From NCBI GenBank assembly GCA_023664385.1, contig JAMPFU010000023.1, positions 1-45,263 on the forward strand: a stretch of DNA of 45,263 nt, written 5' to 3'. The translations under genes and the position numbers were made by a program. Below the pieces are notes generated by a model, which ran no database searches, was not told where the DNA came from, and saw nothing but the letters and a program-made list of their open reading frames with translations. The number at the start of each line of letters is the position of its first letter. Position 1 is the stretch's first letter. Below, piece after piece: positions 32,508 through 42,007 of this stretch. The DNA comes from Clostridium sp. Lineage in GTDB: Bacteria; Bacillota; Clostridia; Lachnospirales; Lachnospiraceae.

Positions 32508-33419
32508 ATGAAGGAAGTAATAGGTGTCCGTTTCAGGGAAAACGGTAAAATATATTTTTTCAGTCCGCTCAATTACAGAGTGGAGCCGGGAAAACACGTG
32601 ATTGTAGAAACAGCGAGGGGCGTAGAATATGGAAAGGTTGTTCTTGGCATAAGGGAGATAGACGAAACACAGATGTCCTCCCCACTCAAATCAATTATAA
32701 GGCTTGCCGATGAAAATGATGCGGCAAAATATCGTGAAAATAAAGAAAAGAGCAGGAAGGCATATGATATTTGTCTTGAAAAGATTAAAAAGCATAAGCT
32801 TGAAATGAAGCTGATTGATGCCGAGTATACCTTTGACAATAATAAGGTATTGTTTTACTTTACGGCAGACGGCAGAATAGATTTCCGTGAGCTTGTCAAG
32901 GATTTGGCAGCAGTGTTTAAGACAAGGATTGAGCTTCGGCAGATTGGCGTAAGAGATGAGACAAAGATAGTGGGCGGTATCGGAATTTGTGGACGTGAGC
33001 TTTGCTGTCACAAGCACCTTTCAGAGTTTGTTCCTGTTTCCATTAAGATGGCAAAGGAGCAGAATCTTTCACTGAATCCGACCAAGATTTCAGGCGTATG
33101 TGGAAGGCTGATGTGTTGTTTAAAGCATGAGGAGGATACGTACGAATACCTGAATGACAAGCTTCCAAATGTCGGCGATTTTGTTAAGACTGTGGACGGC
33201 AAGAAAGGCGAGGTGGCTTCTGTCAATGTATTAAGGCAGAAGGTTAAGCTTATCGTAACGCTTGAGGATGATACAAAGGAAATTGAGGAGTACAGGATAG
33301 AGGATTTGAAGTTCAAGCCAAAGCGAAGAAGAAATGACACAAGCATCAGTGATGATGAGCTTCAGAAGCTGGAAGCGCTTGAACGCAAGGAAGGAAAATC
33401 AAAGCTGGATGATGAATAA
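32508..33419 (+). CDS. ricT: RicT/YaaT, PSP1-domain protein
   Basis: The 303-aa protein has the PSP1 core (about 60-150). The cysteine-rich motif CGRELCCHKHL then CGRLMCCLKHE (about 163-205) is the iron-sulfur-binding signature of RicT. In Bacillus, RicT works with RicA and RicF in the Y-complex, which aids RNase Y processing and phosphorelay control. The start is coupled to holB with a 1-nt gap. The C-terminal tail is basic and charged. Confidence 0.9.
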   Translation: MKEVIGVRFRENGKIYFFSPLNYRVEPGKHVIVETARGVEYGKVVLGIREIDETQMSSPLKSIIRLADENDAAKYRENKEKSRKAYDICLEKIKKHKLEMKLIDAEYTFDNNKVLFYFTADGRIDFRELVKDLAAVFKTRIELRQIGVRDETKIVGGIGICGRELCCHKHLSEFVPVSIKMAKEQNLSLNPTKISGVCGRLMCCLKHEEDTYEYLNDKLPNVGDFVKTVDGKKGEVASVNVLRQKVKLIVTLEDDTKEIEEYRIEDLKFKPKRRRNDTSISDDELQKLEALERKEGKSKLDDE

Positions 33420-34194
33420 TGAGGGACAATGCAGGGAAGGCATAAGTGATAAGGATATAGTAATGGAGGGAGAACGCATAGACGACCTTCAGTGCAGAGG
33501 CTACAGAATTATACAAAACCCTTCCACATTCTGCTTCGGCATGGATGCTGTTCTTTTGGCAGATTTTGCTTCGGGAAAGGCAAAGGGAAGCGTCATTGAT
33601 TTAGGTACGGGAACAGGCGTAATTCCCATGCTTATGGAGGCGCAGGGAAAGGGTGCGCATTTTACAGGACTGGAAATTCAGCAATACAGTGCCGATATGG
33701 CGGCAAGAAGCGTGGCTTTAAATGGGCTTACAGATAAAATTGATATTGTGCATGGAGATATAAAAGACGTGGCTGCCTTATATAAGACAGCCTCTTTTGA
33801 TGCCGTGACCTCAAATCCACCATATATAAAGGGAAAGCATGGACTTGAAAATGAAAACTCGCCTGTGAATATTGCAAGGCATGAAATACTTGCCACATTG
33901 GAGGACGTTGTAAGGGCAGCCTCCTACCTTCTAAAGGAGGGCGGTACATTTGCAATGATACATAAACCCTTTCGGCTTGCTGAAATATTTGACGTGTTAA
34001 AGGCGTCAAGGCTTGAGCCGAAAAGAATGTGTCTTGTTCAGCCCCATGTGGACAAGGAGCCTAATATGGTGCTGATAGAGGCGGCAAAGGGCGGAAAACC
34101 AATGATAAAAATTGAACCGACCCTTGTGGTTTATAATGATGGCGGCGGATATACGGACGAGCTTTTAAAAAGGTATAAGCATGAGAATAGTTAG
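33409..34194 (+). CDS. tRNA1(Val) A37 N6-methyltransferase family (TrmN6/YabB)
   Basis: I place the start at ATG 33409, overlapping the ricT stop; ATG 33463 (MEGERIDDLQ, behind AAGGA) is a reasonable alternative. The protein is a class I SAM methyltransferase: DLGTGTGVIPML binds SAM and NPPYIKGKHG is the N6-adenine catalytic motif. CFGMDAVLLADF before it is typical of YabB. It probably methylates A37 of a tRNA. The rsmI gene follows after 22 nt. Confidence 0.85.
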   Translation: MMNNEGQCREGISDKDIVMEGERIDDLQCRGYRIIQNPSTFCFGMDAVLLADFASGKAKGSVIDLGTGTGVIPMLMEAQGKGAHFTGLEIQQYSADMAARSVALNGLTDKIDIVHGDIKDVAALYKTASFDAVTSNPPYIKGKHGLENENSPVNIARHEILATLEDVVRAASYLLKEGGTFAMIHKPFRLAEIFDVLKASRLEPKRMCLVQPHVDKEPNMVLIEAAKGGKPMIKIEPTLVVYNDGGGYTDELLKRYKHENS

Positions 34195-34216
34195 TATTAT
34201 GCGATAGGAGAAAATG

Positions 34217-35056
34217 ATGGGAATTTTGTATATGGTGGCAACACCGATTGGCAATTTGGAGGATATGACTTATCGGGCAGTAAGGACGCTGAAGGAGGTT
34301 TCCCTTATTGCTGCCGAGGACACAAGAAACAGCCGTAAGCTCTTAAACCATTTTGAAATAAAAACACCGATTACAAGCTACCATGAGCATAATAAGTACG
34401 AGAAAGCAGAGGAGCTTGTGGCAAAGCTTGAGGCAGGAAAGGATATTGCGCTTATAACGGATGCAGGAACTCCGGGCATATCGGACCCGGGGGAGGAGCT
34501 TGTAAAAAAATGCTATGAAGCAGGGATAACGGTTGTTCCCATACCTGGCGCATGCGCCGCAGTAAACGGACTTGTTGCATCGGGACAGCCTGCAAGGAGA
34601 TTTTCATTTGAGGCATTTTTACCTGTGGATAAAAAGGAAAGACGTGCAGTGCTTGATGAGCTTGTGAATGAGACGAGAACCATAATCATATATGAAGCCC
34701 CGCATAGACTCGTAAAAACCCTTACGGAGCTTAAAGGCACCCTTGGGGACAGGGAGCTTACCGTGTGCAAGGAGCTTACAAAAAAGCATGAGACATTTTT
34801 CAGGACGACTATATGTGAAGCAGAAGCATATTTTAAGGAAAATGAACCGAGAGGCGAATATATGCTTGTCATAAGGGGACGAACCCATGAGGAAATAGCA
34901 AAAGAAAATGCTGCAAGGTGGGATGCTGTTGATATAACGGAGCATATAAAAAAGTATATGTCTGAGGGCATGGACAAAAAAGCGGCTGTGAAACAGGTAG
35001 CCGTAGATAGAAACGTACCCAAGCGAGACATATACGAGTTTTCAAAAAATATATAG
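34217..35056 (+). CDS. rsmI: 16S rRNA C1402 2'-O-methyltransferase
   Basis: The 279-aa protein has the tetrapyrrole-methylase fold: VATPIGNLEDMTYRA at the start, AEDTRNSRKLLNHF, DAGTPGISDPGE and GACAAVNGLVASG. It modifies C1402 of 16S rRNA with SAM. I prefer the ATG at 34217, 6 nt from AGGAG (34206-34210), over the adjacent ATG at 34214. It ends the tmk block and converges with the comFB-like gene. Confidence 0.93.
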   Translation: MGILYMVATPIGNLEDMTYRAVRTLKEVSLIAAEDTRNSRKLLNHFEIKTPITSYHEHNKYEKAEELVAKLEAGKDIALITDAGTPGISDPGEELVKKCYEAGITVVPIPGACAAVNGLVASGQPARRFSFEAFLPVDKKERRAVLDELVNETRTIIIYEAPHRLVKTLTELKGTLGDRELTVCKELTKKHETFFRTTICEAEAYFKENEPRGEYMLVIRGRTHEEIAKENAARWDAVDITEHIKKYMSEGMDKKAAVKQVAVDRNVPKRDIYEFSKNI

Positions 35057-35341
35057 TTATTGCGGTTTTACAGACTCATGGTTGGGATTAGAAGCAATTA
35101 TCTCAATCGCCTTTGTAATCTCCGTAACGATGGTAGCCTCTGACTGTGGCAAATGATTGTTTAATTTTTTGTATAGTGCGCCAGCGTCCGTTCTTACGTA
35201 CTGAGCAGGCAGCCTGTTCAATGCATATGTGGCAATGTCTAACTGACATTTTTTACAAGTGCAGACATTCGGCATGGTAGGGAGTATTTGATTAATATGC
35301 TCCTCTACTGCATCTTCCATAATATTTTTTAACCCTTCCAT
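35057..35341 (-). CDS. ComFB family protein
   Basis: The 94-aa protein starts at MEGLKNIMEDAV after AAGGAGATTGTA. It matches late-competence ComFB: EDAVEEHINQIL, a CTCKKCQLDIATYALNRLP zinc-like cysteine cluster, and an alternating acidic end. Relatives bind nucleotide second messengers in cyanobacteria; its role in Clostridia is unknown. It abuts rsmI with no gap, stop to stop. Confidence 0.8.
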   Translation of the reverse strand: MEGLKNIMEDAVEEHINQILPTMPNVCTCKKCQLDIATYALNRLPAQYVRTDAGALYKKLNNHLPQSEATIVTEITKAIEIIASNPNHESVKPQ

Positions 35342-35431
35342 TACAATCTCCTTATATACCATATTTTGCCAATACCCATTTTCTGACATTTTATACCATA
35401 TTACGAAGAAAATCAAGTATTTACAAAACGC

Positions 35432-35613
35432 TTATTCAAACTCAAATATCTTTTCCATCTTTCTCAGCTTTGCTCCCCTCAAACTGGTACGCTCTTTTCC
35501 TGTTAAACTCTGTAAATGTATATCATCGTTTTTCTCCATTCCTGATTATATGGAAGATATAAAGGAATCATAAAAATATCGCCATTATCATGAATCTTCT
35601 TTATTTTCTGCAT
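35432..35613 (-). pseudogene. Small gene broken in an A run
   Basis: The start ATG (35611-35613) has AAGGAGC 10 nt upstream. The frame reads MQKIKKIHDNGDIFMIPLY up to NQEWRK and then loses sense. Adding one A to the A5 run near 35550 joins it to NDDIHLQSLTGKERTSL, ending at a stop 35432-35434, a coherent 60-aa product. GDIFMIPL recalls Imm26-type immunity starts, but the family is not secure. From 35614 to 35906 there is only a hairpin and the relic below. Confidence 0.4.
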
Positions 35614-35700
35614 TATTTATATGCTCCTTATAAATTATGATTCGTTTAAACCATTCTTTTTGAAAATGGGCAATCCCATTATAGGACTGCCCAGTCATTC

Positions 35701-35838
35701 TTACTTATGCTCCAAAATCCAGTTGCCGTGCTTACGCACTCCCTGATTTTGTCGTTTTCGTATCCGATTTTTCCACTTCTGCACAAATCTAAGCATCATT
35801 TGATGTAAGTTGTATTCCTTCTCAATTTTTCGTATTCA
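35701..35838 (-). pseudogene. Gene tail relic, unrecognised
   Basis: An open stretch of about 44 codons reads EKEYNLHQMMLRFVQKWK then a basic RIRKRQNQGVRKHGNW end and a stop at 35701-35703. It has no start codon or ribosome site and is preceded by stops in frame. It may be the basic end of a lost DNA-binding protein. A hairpin around TGGGCA/TGCCCA (35668-35694) follows it. Confidence 0.25.
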
Positions 35839-35906
35839 TCAGCACTGTTATGATGTAACTGCTTCTGTTTTCAAAAGAAAAGTCTTGTTATATTAAGTCT
35901 TATTTT

Positions 35907-36167
35907 TTAATCATCATAATGTCCACGGCAGGACAAAATCTCTAACACACCGTTTTTAACCCGATAGACAAATCTGTTGGCTTCGTCAATCCGCCTGCTC
36001 CAAAAACCACTCAACTCACCTTTCAGCGGTTCAGGCTTTCCAATTCCCTCAAATGGGTTTCTTTCCGTATCCTTTAAAAGTGCATTGATTCGTTTTAATG
36101 TTTTTTTATCCTGCGACTGCCAATATAGGTAATCTTCCCATGCTTCTTCAAACCAGATTTTTTTCAT
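35907..36167 (-). CDS. yoeB: YoeB-type mRNA interferase toxin
   Basis: The 86-aa protein matches the Txe/YoeB family along its length: WFEEAWEDYLYWQSQDKK, then ERNPFEGIGKPEPLKG, SRRIDEANRFVYRV, and a C-terminal SCRGHYDD. The conserved catalytic Glu, Arg, His and Tyr of the family have counterparts here. It cuts mRNA at the ribosome. The start overlaps the antitoxin stop by 4 nt. Confidence 0.92.
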   Translation of the reverse strand: MKKIWFEEAWEDYLYWQSQDKKTLKRINALLKDTERNPFEGIGKPEPLKGELSGFWSRRIDEANRFVYRVKNGVLEILSCRGHYDD

Positions 36168-36430
36168 TCGTCATCCTCCAAAAGAGGCTCATGCTCTACT
36201 CCCTTGCCAAAATCAAGCGCTGCAATTCCCCTCCGCAAATGTGCCATATTGCTCTCAGAATAGAATGAATCTGCTACGATTTCAAAAGGAATCCTATGTT
36301 CACGGCTTACTTTTTTTGCAAAAATAGTAAATGCAGTTGTCATGGACAATCCCATATCCTCACATACCTGCTCCATATTCTTTTTGAGTTCTGCATCCAT
36401 ACGGAAATTTACATTTACTGCCTGTGCCAT
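36164..36430 (-). CDS. RelB/DinJ-type antitoxin
   Basis: The 88-aa protein starts at MAQAVNVNFRMD behind AAAGGAGCG. It is a ribbon-helix-helix antitoxin of the RelB/DinJ type (FRMDAELKKNMEQVCEDMGLSMTTAFTIFAKKV). DinJ usually pairs with YafQ, whereas YoeB usually pairs with YefM, so this is a mixed pair. Its acidic C-terminus would wrap the toxin. It should repress its own promoter through the palindrome at 36466-36500. Confidence 0.88.
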   Translation of the reverse strand: MAQAVNVNFRMDAELKKNMEQVCEDMGLSMTTAFTIFAKKVSREHRIPFEIVADSFYSESNMAHLRRGIAALDFGKGVEHEPLLEDDE

Positions 36431-36455
36431 TTCTATCACGCTCCTTTCTAAAACT

Positions 36456-36500
36456 ATTATATGTATTTGTAATGAAAAAATCAATCTTTTTCATTACAAA
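36456..36500 (-). promoter_or_regulatory. Promoter and palindromic operator of the TA pair
   Basis: TATAAT (36456-36461, minus strand) has a TTGATT -35 at a 17-nt spacing. A palindrome of two 14-bp arms, TTTGTAATGAAAAA (36466-36479) and TTTTTCATTACAAA (36487-36500), overlaps the promoter, a fit for RHH antitoxin binding. Confidence 0.75.
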
Positions 36501-36535
36501 ATTATACTAGCTTAGCGTATAAGGCATACCTTGTA

Positions 36536-37057
36536 TCATTCAGCCTGATTATCAAAAAATCCTTTTAGGGAAGGGTCGTTCATAACCCGAAACCGTATAG
36601 CTTCTATATTTGCAGATACGGAGTCCATAGCCTTAAAGACATCCTGAAGGTCATGTATTTCTGTTTTGTCAATCACGCCGTCCTGCGTGATATTGACAAG
36701 TATTTTTGAAAGCTCATCCATGTAGTGGCTGGAGCTTAAAAATCTAAGTACAAGGCGTTCAATAGAATCCTTTTCGGTATGCTTTGCCTGTTCCTCAAGC
36801 TTGTGTATGCCGATTGGACATATATTGTCGCAATAATCGGTACAAAGATGTGGAGCCTTGTAAGCGGTTGCCATTATATCGACCTCCTCCGCATATGGGT
36901 CAATTTGGTCAAGCTCAATTCTTGCAAGACGGCTTCGCTCTATTCCAAGCTTTTGTGCAGCCTTTTCGCGGCTTGTATATGTATCATCTTCCTGTGCAGC
37001 CTTGATGCGGGATACATAATATACGTTATCTGTTGCTTTCGATGCTTTTCGTCCCAT
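36536..37057 (-). CDS. XRE family regulator with cysteine cluster
   Basis: The 173-aa protein has an N-terminal XRE helix-turn-helix (TSREKAAQKLGIERSRLARIE, residues about 28-50). A CTDYCDNICPIG cluster near 72-83 may bind metal, and a helical C-terminal region follows. The start follows AAGGAGAGTACATC. Similar proteins are common in Lachnospiraceae with unknown targets. The upstream gap to the glycosyltransferase (37058-37211) is AT-rich with a TATAGCAAAGCTATA palindrome. Confidence 0.7.
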   Translation of the reverse strand: MGRKASKATDNVYYVSRIKAAQEDDTYTSREKAAQKLGIERSRLARIELDQIDPYAEEVDIMATAYKAPHLCTDYCDNICPIGIHKLEEQAKHTEKDSIERLVLRFLSSSHYMDELSKILVNITQDGVIDKTEIHDLQDVFKAMDSVSANIEAIRFRVMNDPSLKGFFDNQAE

Positions 37058-37211
37058 GATGTACTCTCCTTAAATACAAACAAAAAACTAAAATTGTTTA
37101 TATATTATAGCAAAGCTATAGTGTTTAAACTACAGTAAAATAATACCACATTGTAAAAACGGCTAAAAGTAAAATACAATGCTTATATGGTCGGATAATG
37201 TCGGAAATTTG

Positions 37212-38279
37212 CTACATAAGCTCCGAAGGCAGTTCCCATGCGTCTGCGGCGGCGCTTAATTTTTCGCTTTCCATGATATATTTGCTTGAAGCCTCCCTGT
37301 CAGTTTTTTCATATTTCATTGCAAGCCTGTTATAGCAGTCGGAGAGCCTTCTTAATGGAAGGTCGCCCGAGGTACGGATGGAAATAATGCTTTCCGTCTC
37401 TGTTGCGGCATTTTGAAACCAGATGCACGCCTCCTCATAGTCATATTTTGCATAAAAATATTCGCCAAGCTCCATACAGATTTCTGCACAAGGGGTCGTA
37501 ACCATATCCTTGAGACAAAGCTTGAAAAACTCGTCAGAATTATTCTCAAGGCGGTAGCAGCGTGCAAGGACGCAGGCAGCCTCCTTTCTTTCATCCTCAG
37601 AACGAAAAGCCTCCGTTATCGTTTCCTCAAATACGTGCTTTGCACGTAAAAAATCATTATCATCTCCTGCTATGAAAAGCTCCTTTGCATACATGCTGTG
37701 AAGCTTTTTTGAAAAGGCTTTTCCTGCGTCATAAGCCGCAAGCAGCACCCTTATGTCACGCTTTGCATGATTGCCCGCTGCCATATGCTGTATTTCTATT
37801 TCGCTGTCATAGATAACCGGGGCAAGCAGGACTGTTTCATGTATGGGGTCAATCCAGGTAAATGTACGGAGCCGCTTATACAATTTAGGTCGTAGCTCGA
37901 TTTTTGAATTGTAGGCAGTATTTGTTTCCATCATATTAATATATTTCATCTGCACAATGTCAATTTCGGGCAGCATAAGCTCCTTGAGCTGCTTGAAGCG
38001 AAACTGGTTTGCCTCGTCAATCAGCTCGTCTGCATCTGCCGAGTAGATATAGTCGCAGCCTGCCTTGGAAAATGCAAAATTTCTTGCTGCGGCAAAATCA
38101 TCCACCCATTTGAAGTCATATATTTTGTCTGTGTATTTTGCGGCGATTTCCTTTGTGTCGTCCATGGAGCCGGTATCCACAATGATAATTTCGTCTGCAA
38201 TACAGGTAAGGCTGTCAAGGCAGCGTGCCAGCCTGTTTTCTTCATTTTTCACTATCATGCATACTGAAATGGTAGTCAT
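37212..38279 (-). CDS. Family 2 glycosyltransferase with TPR-like C-terminus
   Basis: The 355-aa protein starts at MTTISVCMIVKNEE; a GGGGGAC site lies just upstream, inside the longer frame. The GT2 fold is clear: VKNEENRLARCLDSL, DTGSMDDTKEIA and a YSADADE metal motif. After about 200 the protein is helical with TPR-like repeats. Such enzymes act on cell-surface glycans or glycoproteins. Substrate is unknown. It is divergent from the AI-2E transporter gene. Confidence 0.8.
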   Translation of the reverse strand: MTTISVCMIVKNEENRLARCLDSLTCIADEIIIVDTGSMDDTKEIAAKYTDKIYDFKWVDDFAAARNFAFSKAGCDYIYSADADELIDEANQFRFKQLKELMLPEIDIVQMKYINMMETNTAYNSKIELRPKLYKRLRTFTWIDPIHETVLLAPVIYDSEIEIQHMAAGNHAKRDIRVLLAAYDAGKAFSKKLHSMYAKELFIAGDDNDFLRAKHVFEETITEAFRSEDERKEAACVLARCYRLENNSDEFFKLCLKDMVTTPCAEICMELGEYFYAKYDYEEACIWFQNAATETESIISIRTSGDLPLRRLSDCYNRLAMKYEKTDREASSKYIMESEKLSAAADAWELPSELM

Positions 38280-38480
38280 ATGCTTGTCCCCCATAAAAAA
38301 GTTTATAATATAATTAATCTACTATATTTTTTGTAAAATTTAAAGTGGTATGTGAAATAAACTCTTGCCAAACCCCAAAAAAGTGGTAGTATGTCCTAAG
38401 AGGGACTGGTAAAAACGATGTAAGCCTTAGACCACAGCTTTGTGTGGCGTGAGGTGTAATAATCATGGAAAGGAAATGAA

Positions 38481-39815
38481 ATGAGCGAGAAAAAAAGAAA
38501 CATTCAGACGGTACTTGGCATAATAACCTTTACAGTTATTTTAATATACCTTATTAACCATGTAAGCGTGATATGGGGCATAATCAGGAAAGGCATTTCA
38601 ATGATAATGCCGTTTTTAATAGGCTGCGGCATGGCATTTGTAATCAATATCCCTATGAGCGGTATAGAAAAATCCCTTTTTAAAAATGAAGACGGCAAGC
38701 TTTATAAATACAGGAGAGCCATAAGCATGGTTCTTGCATATATGTTTGCCATTCTTGTAGTTGTGTTTGTTATGTTTGTCGTTGTGCCGGAGGTAGGAAA
38801 AACCATCGGCAGCTTAGGCTCAAAGCTGGAGGTTTTTATAAAAAATGTCCAGGAGTGGATACAGAAGGTTTTGGCGAATCATCCTGACATTGCAAAGCAG
38901 ATTGTAAATGAGCTTAATAATATAGAAATACAGTGGGACCGCATAGGAAGTATGGTTAAGGATAACGGCTCCTCCATCATGGCGACCACATATACTGTCT
39001 TTTCGTCAATCATAGGCGCAATTGTAAATATATTTATCGGACTTGTATTTTCTATCTACATTCTTTCACAGAAGGAGAAGCTTGGCAAGCAGACAAAGAT
39101 GCTCTGCTACTCGATTTTTAAGGAAAATACAGCGGACGAGCTTATGGTGTTTGGAAAAATAGCAAACACAACCTTTGCTAAATTTTTTACAAGCCAGTTC
39201 AGGGAGGGAATTATACTTGGAACCATGTTTGCCGTTGTCATGGCGATAATCGGAATGCCATATCCGCTTACAATCGGTGTGCTGATTGCATTTACGGCGC
39301 TCATCCCTATATTTGGCGCTTTTATCGGCTTGTTTATCGGCTCTTTCCTGATACTGATTGAGGAGCCCAAATATGTAATATGGTTCATTGCTTTGTTCTT
39401 TATATTGCAGTTTATAGAAAATTATTTTATCTATCCAAAGCTTGTCGGCGGGGACATAGGTCTCTCAGCCATATGGGTGCTTCTTGCTGTGCTTGTGGGT
39501 GGAGATTTAATGGGCGTTGTGGGAATGCTTATCTTTATTCCGCTTGTTTCCGTTTTATATGCATATGCCAGAAGCATCATATACAGAAAGCTGAAAAAGA
39601 AGGAAATCGATGTGGATAAAAAGCTTGTTCCCGACGAGGCTATGCCTCTTATGGAGGGTAGGCATAGGCTCTTTGCAAGAAAGGCAAGAGAAAAGGCACG
39701 GGAGGATGCAGCTAAAGAGCAGAAGGCTGAGGAACAAAAGGCTGAGGAACAAAAGGCTAAGGAGCAGGAAACTGAGGAACAGACATCCGGGGAACAGGGG
39801 GAGAGCGATGTATAG
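38481..39815 (+). CDS. AI-2E family (PerM/YtvI-like) membrane transporter
   Basis: The 444-aa protein has about eight membrane segments, with the family pattern of two N-terminal pairs, an extracytoplasmic helical region (about 100-160) and a C-terminal block ([32 protein letters not shown]). The cytosolic tail is a charged repeat of AEEQK units. Relatives move small molecules or sodium/protons; substrate cannot be inferred. The hairpin before it (38425-38458) may be part of its leader. Its last codons overlap the next gene. Confidence 0.82.
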   Translation: MSEKKRNIQTVLGIITFTVILIYLINHVSVIWGIIRKGISMIMPFLIGCGMAFVINIPMSGIEKSLFKNEDGKLYKYRRAISMVLAYMFAILVVVFVMFVVVPEVGKTIGSLGSKLEVFIKNVQEWIQKVLANHPDIAKQIVNELNNIEIQWDRIGSMVKDNGSSIMATTYTVFSSIIGAIVNIFIGLVFSIYILSQKEKLGKQTKMLCYSIFKENTADELMVFGKIANTTFAKFFTSQFREGIILGTMFAVVMAIIGMPYPLTIGVLIAFTALIPIFGAFIGLFIGSFLILIEEPKYVIWFIALFFILQFIENYFIYPKLVGGDIGLSAIWVLLAVLVGGDLMGVVGMLIFIPLVSVLYAYARSIIYRKLKKKEIDVDKKLVPDEAMPLMEGRHRLFARKAREKAREDAAKEQKAEEQKAEEQKAKEQETEEQTSGEQGESDV

Positions 39816-41112
39816 GGAAATACCGAAGCTTGTATTATACAGGGATTTAGGAGACGGAAGCATCTTAAAGGAGCTTGCGGCAATTATTCAGGATCAGGCA
39901 TTAGGAAAATGCGGTACGGAGGAAATCATAAGCAGAATTTATCAGCAGGTAAAAAGGCTGCTCGACCTTGCAACAAGCTACGGCTTTGACAAAAATCTCT
40001 GGCAGGATTATCTTGCTTACATTCTTATCACAAATGAAAATTCCTTTACATTAACGTGTGAGAAGGTGGGAGCTGGAGACGGCTCTGTAAATGGCTTTGC
40101 AAAAAATGATTACGGAATATTTATGAAGCTTTTTCACTATGATTTTACTGAGCTTGAAAGTGAGCTTGGCATAAACTGCTTTTCAACGATTACCAATTAC
40201 AAATCCCTGCACAAAAAGGAGCAGATGTACAATAAAAATGTAAGCGAAAGAGTGCGTGACATAAGCGACAGGGTAAGCGCTGCCAAAACCGTTGATGAAA
40301 TATTTGAAATTATGACGGGCTTCTATGCAGAATATGGCGTAGGAATGTTCGGGCTTAATAAGGCATTCAGAATAAAGCATGAGGAGGCACGTCCCATAGA
40401 GTTTATTGCAATCAATAATACGGAGCACGTAATCCTTGATGATTTGGTCGGCTATGAGATACAGAAAAAGAAGCTTGTGGATAACACGGAGGCATTTGTG
40501 GCAGGAAAAAGGGCAAACAATGTGCTTTTATTTGGGGACAGCGGCACAGGCAAATCCACCTGCATCAAGGCGATTATCAATCAGTATTATGGACATGGGC
40601 TTAGAATGATTGAGCTTTACAAGCATCAGTTTAAGGATTTGTCTGCAATTATATCACATATTAAAAACAGAAATTACAAGTTTATTATCTATATGGACGA
40701 TTTGTCTTTTGAGGAATTTGAGATAGAATACAAATACCTAAAGGCTGTGATTGAGGGCGGACTTGAGACGAAGCCTGACAACGTACTGATTTATGCCACA
40801 TCAAACAGGAGGCATCTCATCAAGGAAACATGGAATGACAGGGATGATTACAATGTGGAGCTGCATCAATCTGATACCATGCAGGAGAAGCTTTCGCTTG
40901 TAAACAGATTTGGAGTGACAATCAGCTTTTCCAAGCCGTCCAAGAAGGAGTTTAACAACATCGTTACAACCCTTGCGGCAAAATATCCTGAAATTAAAAT
41001 GCCTGAGGAGGAGCTTCTTCTTGAGGCAAATAAGTGGGAAATGTCCCATGGTGGAATTTCAGGACGGTGCGCCCAGCAGTTTATTAATTACCTCCTTGGC
41101 ACATGTACTTGA
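39808..41112 (+). CDS. DUF815 AAA+ ATPase
   Basis: The 434-aa protein starts at [10 protein letters not shown] behind GGGGGAGAG, overlapping the transporter stop by 8 nt; the longer frame from 39610 is an antisense-like reading of the repeat tail. The P-loop is [10 protein letters not shown] near 245, the Walker B is [11 protein letters not shown], and the sensor is [12 protein letters not shown]815 ATPases are common in bacteria and their targets are unknown. Coupling to the transporter suggests a shared role. Confidence 0.85.
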   Translation: MYREIPKLVLYRDLGDGSILKELAAIIQDQALGKCGTEEIISRIYQQVKRLLDLATSYGFDKNLWQDYLAYILITNENSFTLTCEKVGAGDGSVNGFAKNDYGIFMKLFHYDFTELESELGINCFSTITNYKSLHKKEQMYNKNVSERVRDISDRVSAAKTVDEIFEIMTGFYAEYGVGMFGLNKAFRIKHEEARPIEFIAINNTEHVILDDLVGYEIQKKKLVDNTEAFVAGKRANNVLLFGDSGTGKSTCIKAIINQYYGHGLRMIELYKHQFKDLSAIISHIKNRNYKFIIYMDDLSFEEFEIEYKYLKAVIEGGLETKPDNVLIYATSNRRHLIKETWNDRDDYNVELHQSDTMQEKLSLVNRFGVTISFSKPSKKEFNNIVTTLAAKYPEIKMPEEELLLEANKWEMSHGGISGRCAQQFINYLLGTCT

Positions 41113-41191
41113 TATTTAAACGGCTATTTGATATTATGCTTTATAGACATGGTTTCTTGGACCTTGCCATGATTTGAATTGCAGTGCCATT

Positions 41192-41815
41192 TTATATTTG
41201 GGAGGCTTCGCTTAGTGCCTTTAATTTTGAAACGATTTTTGCGCCTGACAAGGACGTTATTTTTTCAGCGGAGCTTATAAGCTGCTTCAGCTGTTCGGTT
41301 TCATTTTTTGCGTGGTATATTGTTCCCAAGGCTGTATAGGTTGTGGTAATGTCCGAGCCGATGGAAACGGCATATGCAAGAAATGTGACGGCGTCGGCTT
41401 CATGCCCGGCACTGATAAGGTCCTTGCCGATATTGTCCAGCAGCCTTATTAAAGCTGTGTAGTTTAAGTCATATTTTGTAAGGTCGTTTAAATTTGCAGG
41501 ACCGTACATTAGCTTTAAATCGGTATTTGTGTAGCTTGAAAGATTTATGATTTTTTCATTTGCAAGTCTTGTAAGCTCCTTTGAGTATTTTGACATGCCA
41601 AGTGTATCAAGCGTAGCTACAGGCAGAGTCTGAATTGGGATTTGCACATAATCAAGCGTTGATATGTCCTTACGGCGGACGGAATTTGCCTCGTTTTCAC
41701 GGGACCAAAAATCCTGCTGCTCCTGTGTGCGTTTTCTGTTTGATACAGTGTTGGCTCTCATAATAAGAAAGCACGTAGTCATTATAATTATAAATGCGTA
41801 AGAACCGATACCCAT
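41192..41815 (-). CDS. Membrane-anchored TPR-like protein, unknown
   Basis: The 207-aa protein has one N-terminal membrane segment (residues 3-20) and a charged linker. A helical region follows (LIRLLDNIGKDLISAGHEADAVTFLAYAVSIGSDITTTYTALGTIYH) that resembles two to three TPR units. It probably faces the cytosol or wall depending on topology. It is divergent from a 35-aa membrane peptide gene. Function unknown. Confidence 0.6.
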   Translation of the reverse strand: MGIGSYAFIIIMTTCFLIMRANTVSNRKRTQEQQDFWSRENEANSVRRKDISTLDYVQIPIQTLPVATLDTLGMSKYSKELTRLANEKIINLSSYTNTDLKLMYGPANLNDLTKYDLNYTALIRLLDNIGKDLISAGHEADAVTFLAYAVSIGSDITTTYTALGTIYHAKNETEQLKQLISSAEKITSLSGAKIVSKLKALSEASQI

Positions 41816-41842
41816 AAAAATAATCCTTTCGGAGGTGAAATC

Positions 41843-41950
41843 ATGATAGACTTTAGTAACAAAAAGAAAATAAGGCGTGTATCTGCCATTATTGTCATTA
41901 TTCTTGTCATTGCAATGGTTATTGGCCTGCTTATGACAGGCATTTCCTAA
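41843..41950 (+). CDS. 35-aa single-span membrane peptide
   Basis: A short frame with an excellent ribosome site (GGAGGTG, 41831-41837) encodes a basic N-terminus (NKKKIRRVS) and one hydrophobic helix ending MTGIS. It lies between two divergent/codirectional genes. Size is below most gene finders' limits. It may be a small membrane regulator of its neighbours. Confidence 0.6.
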   Translation: MIDFSNKKKIRRVSAIIVIILVIAMVIGLLMTGIS

Positions 41951-42007
41951 TGCCTATTAAAAAGGATAGCATACATTATGTGAATTTTCAAGAAGGACGA
42001 AACGATT

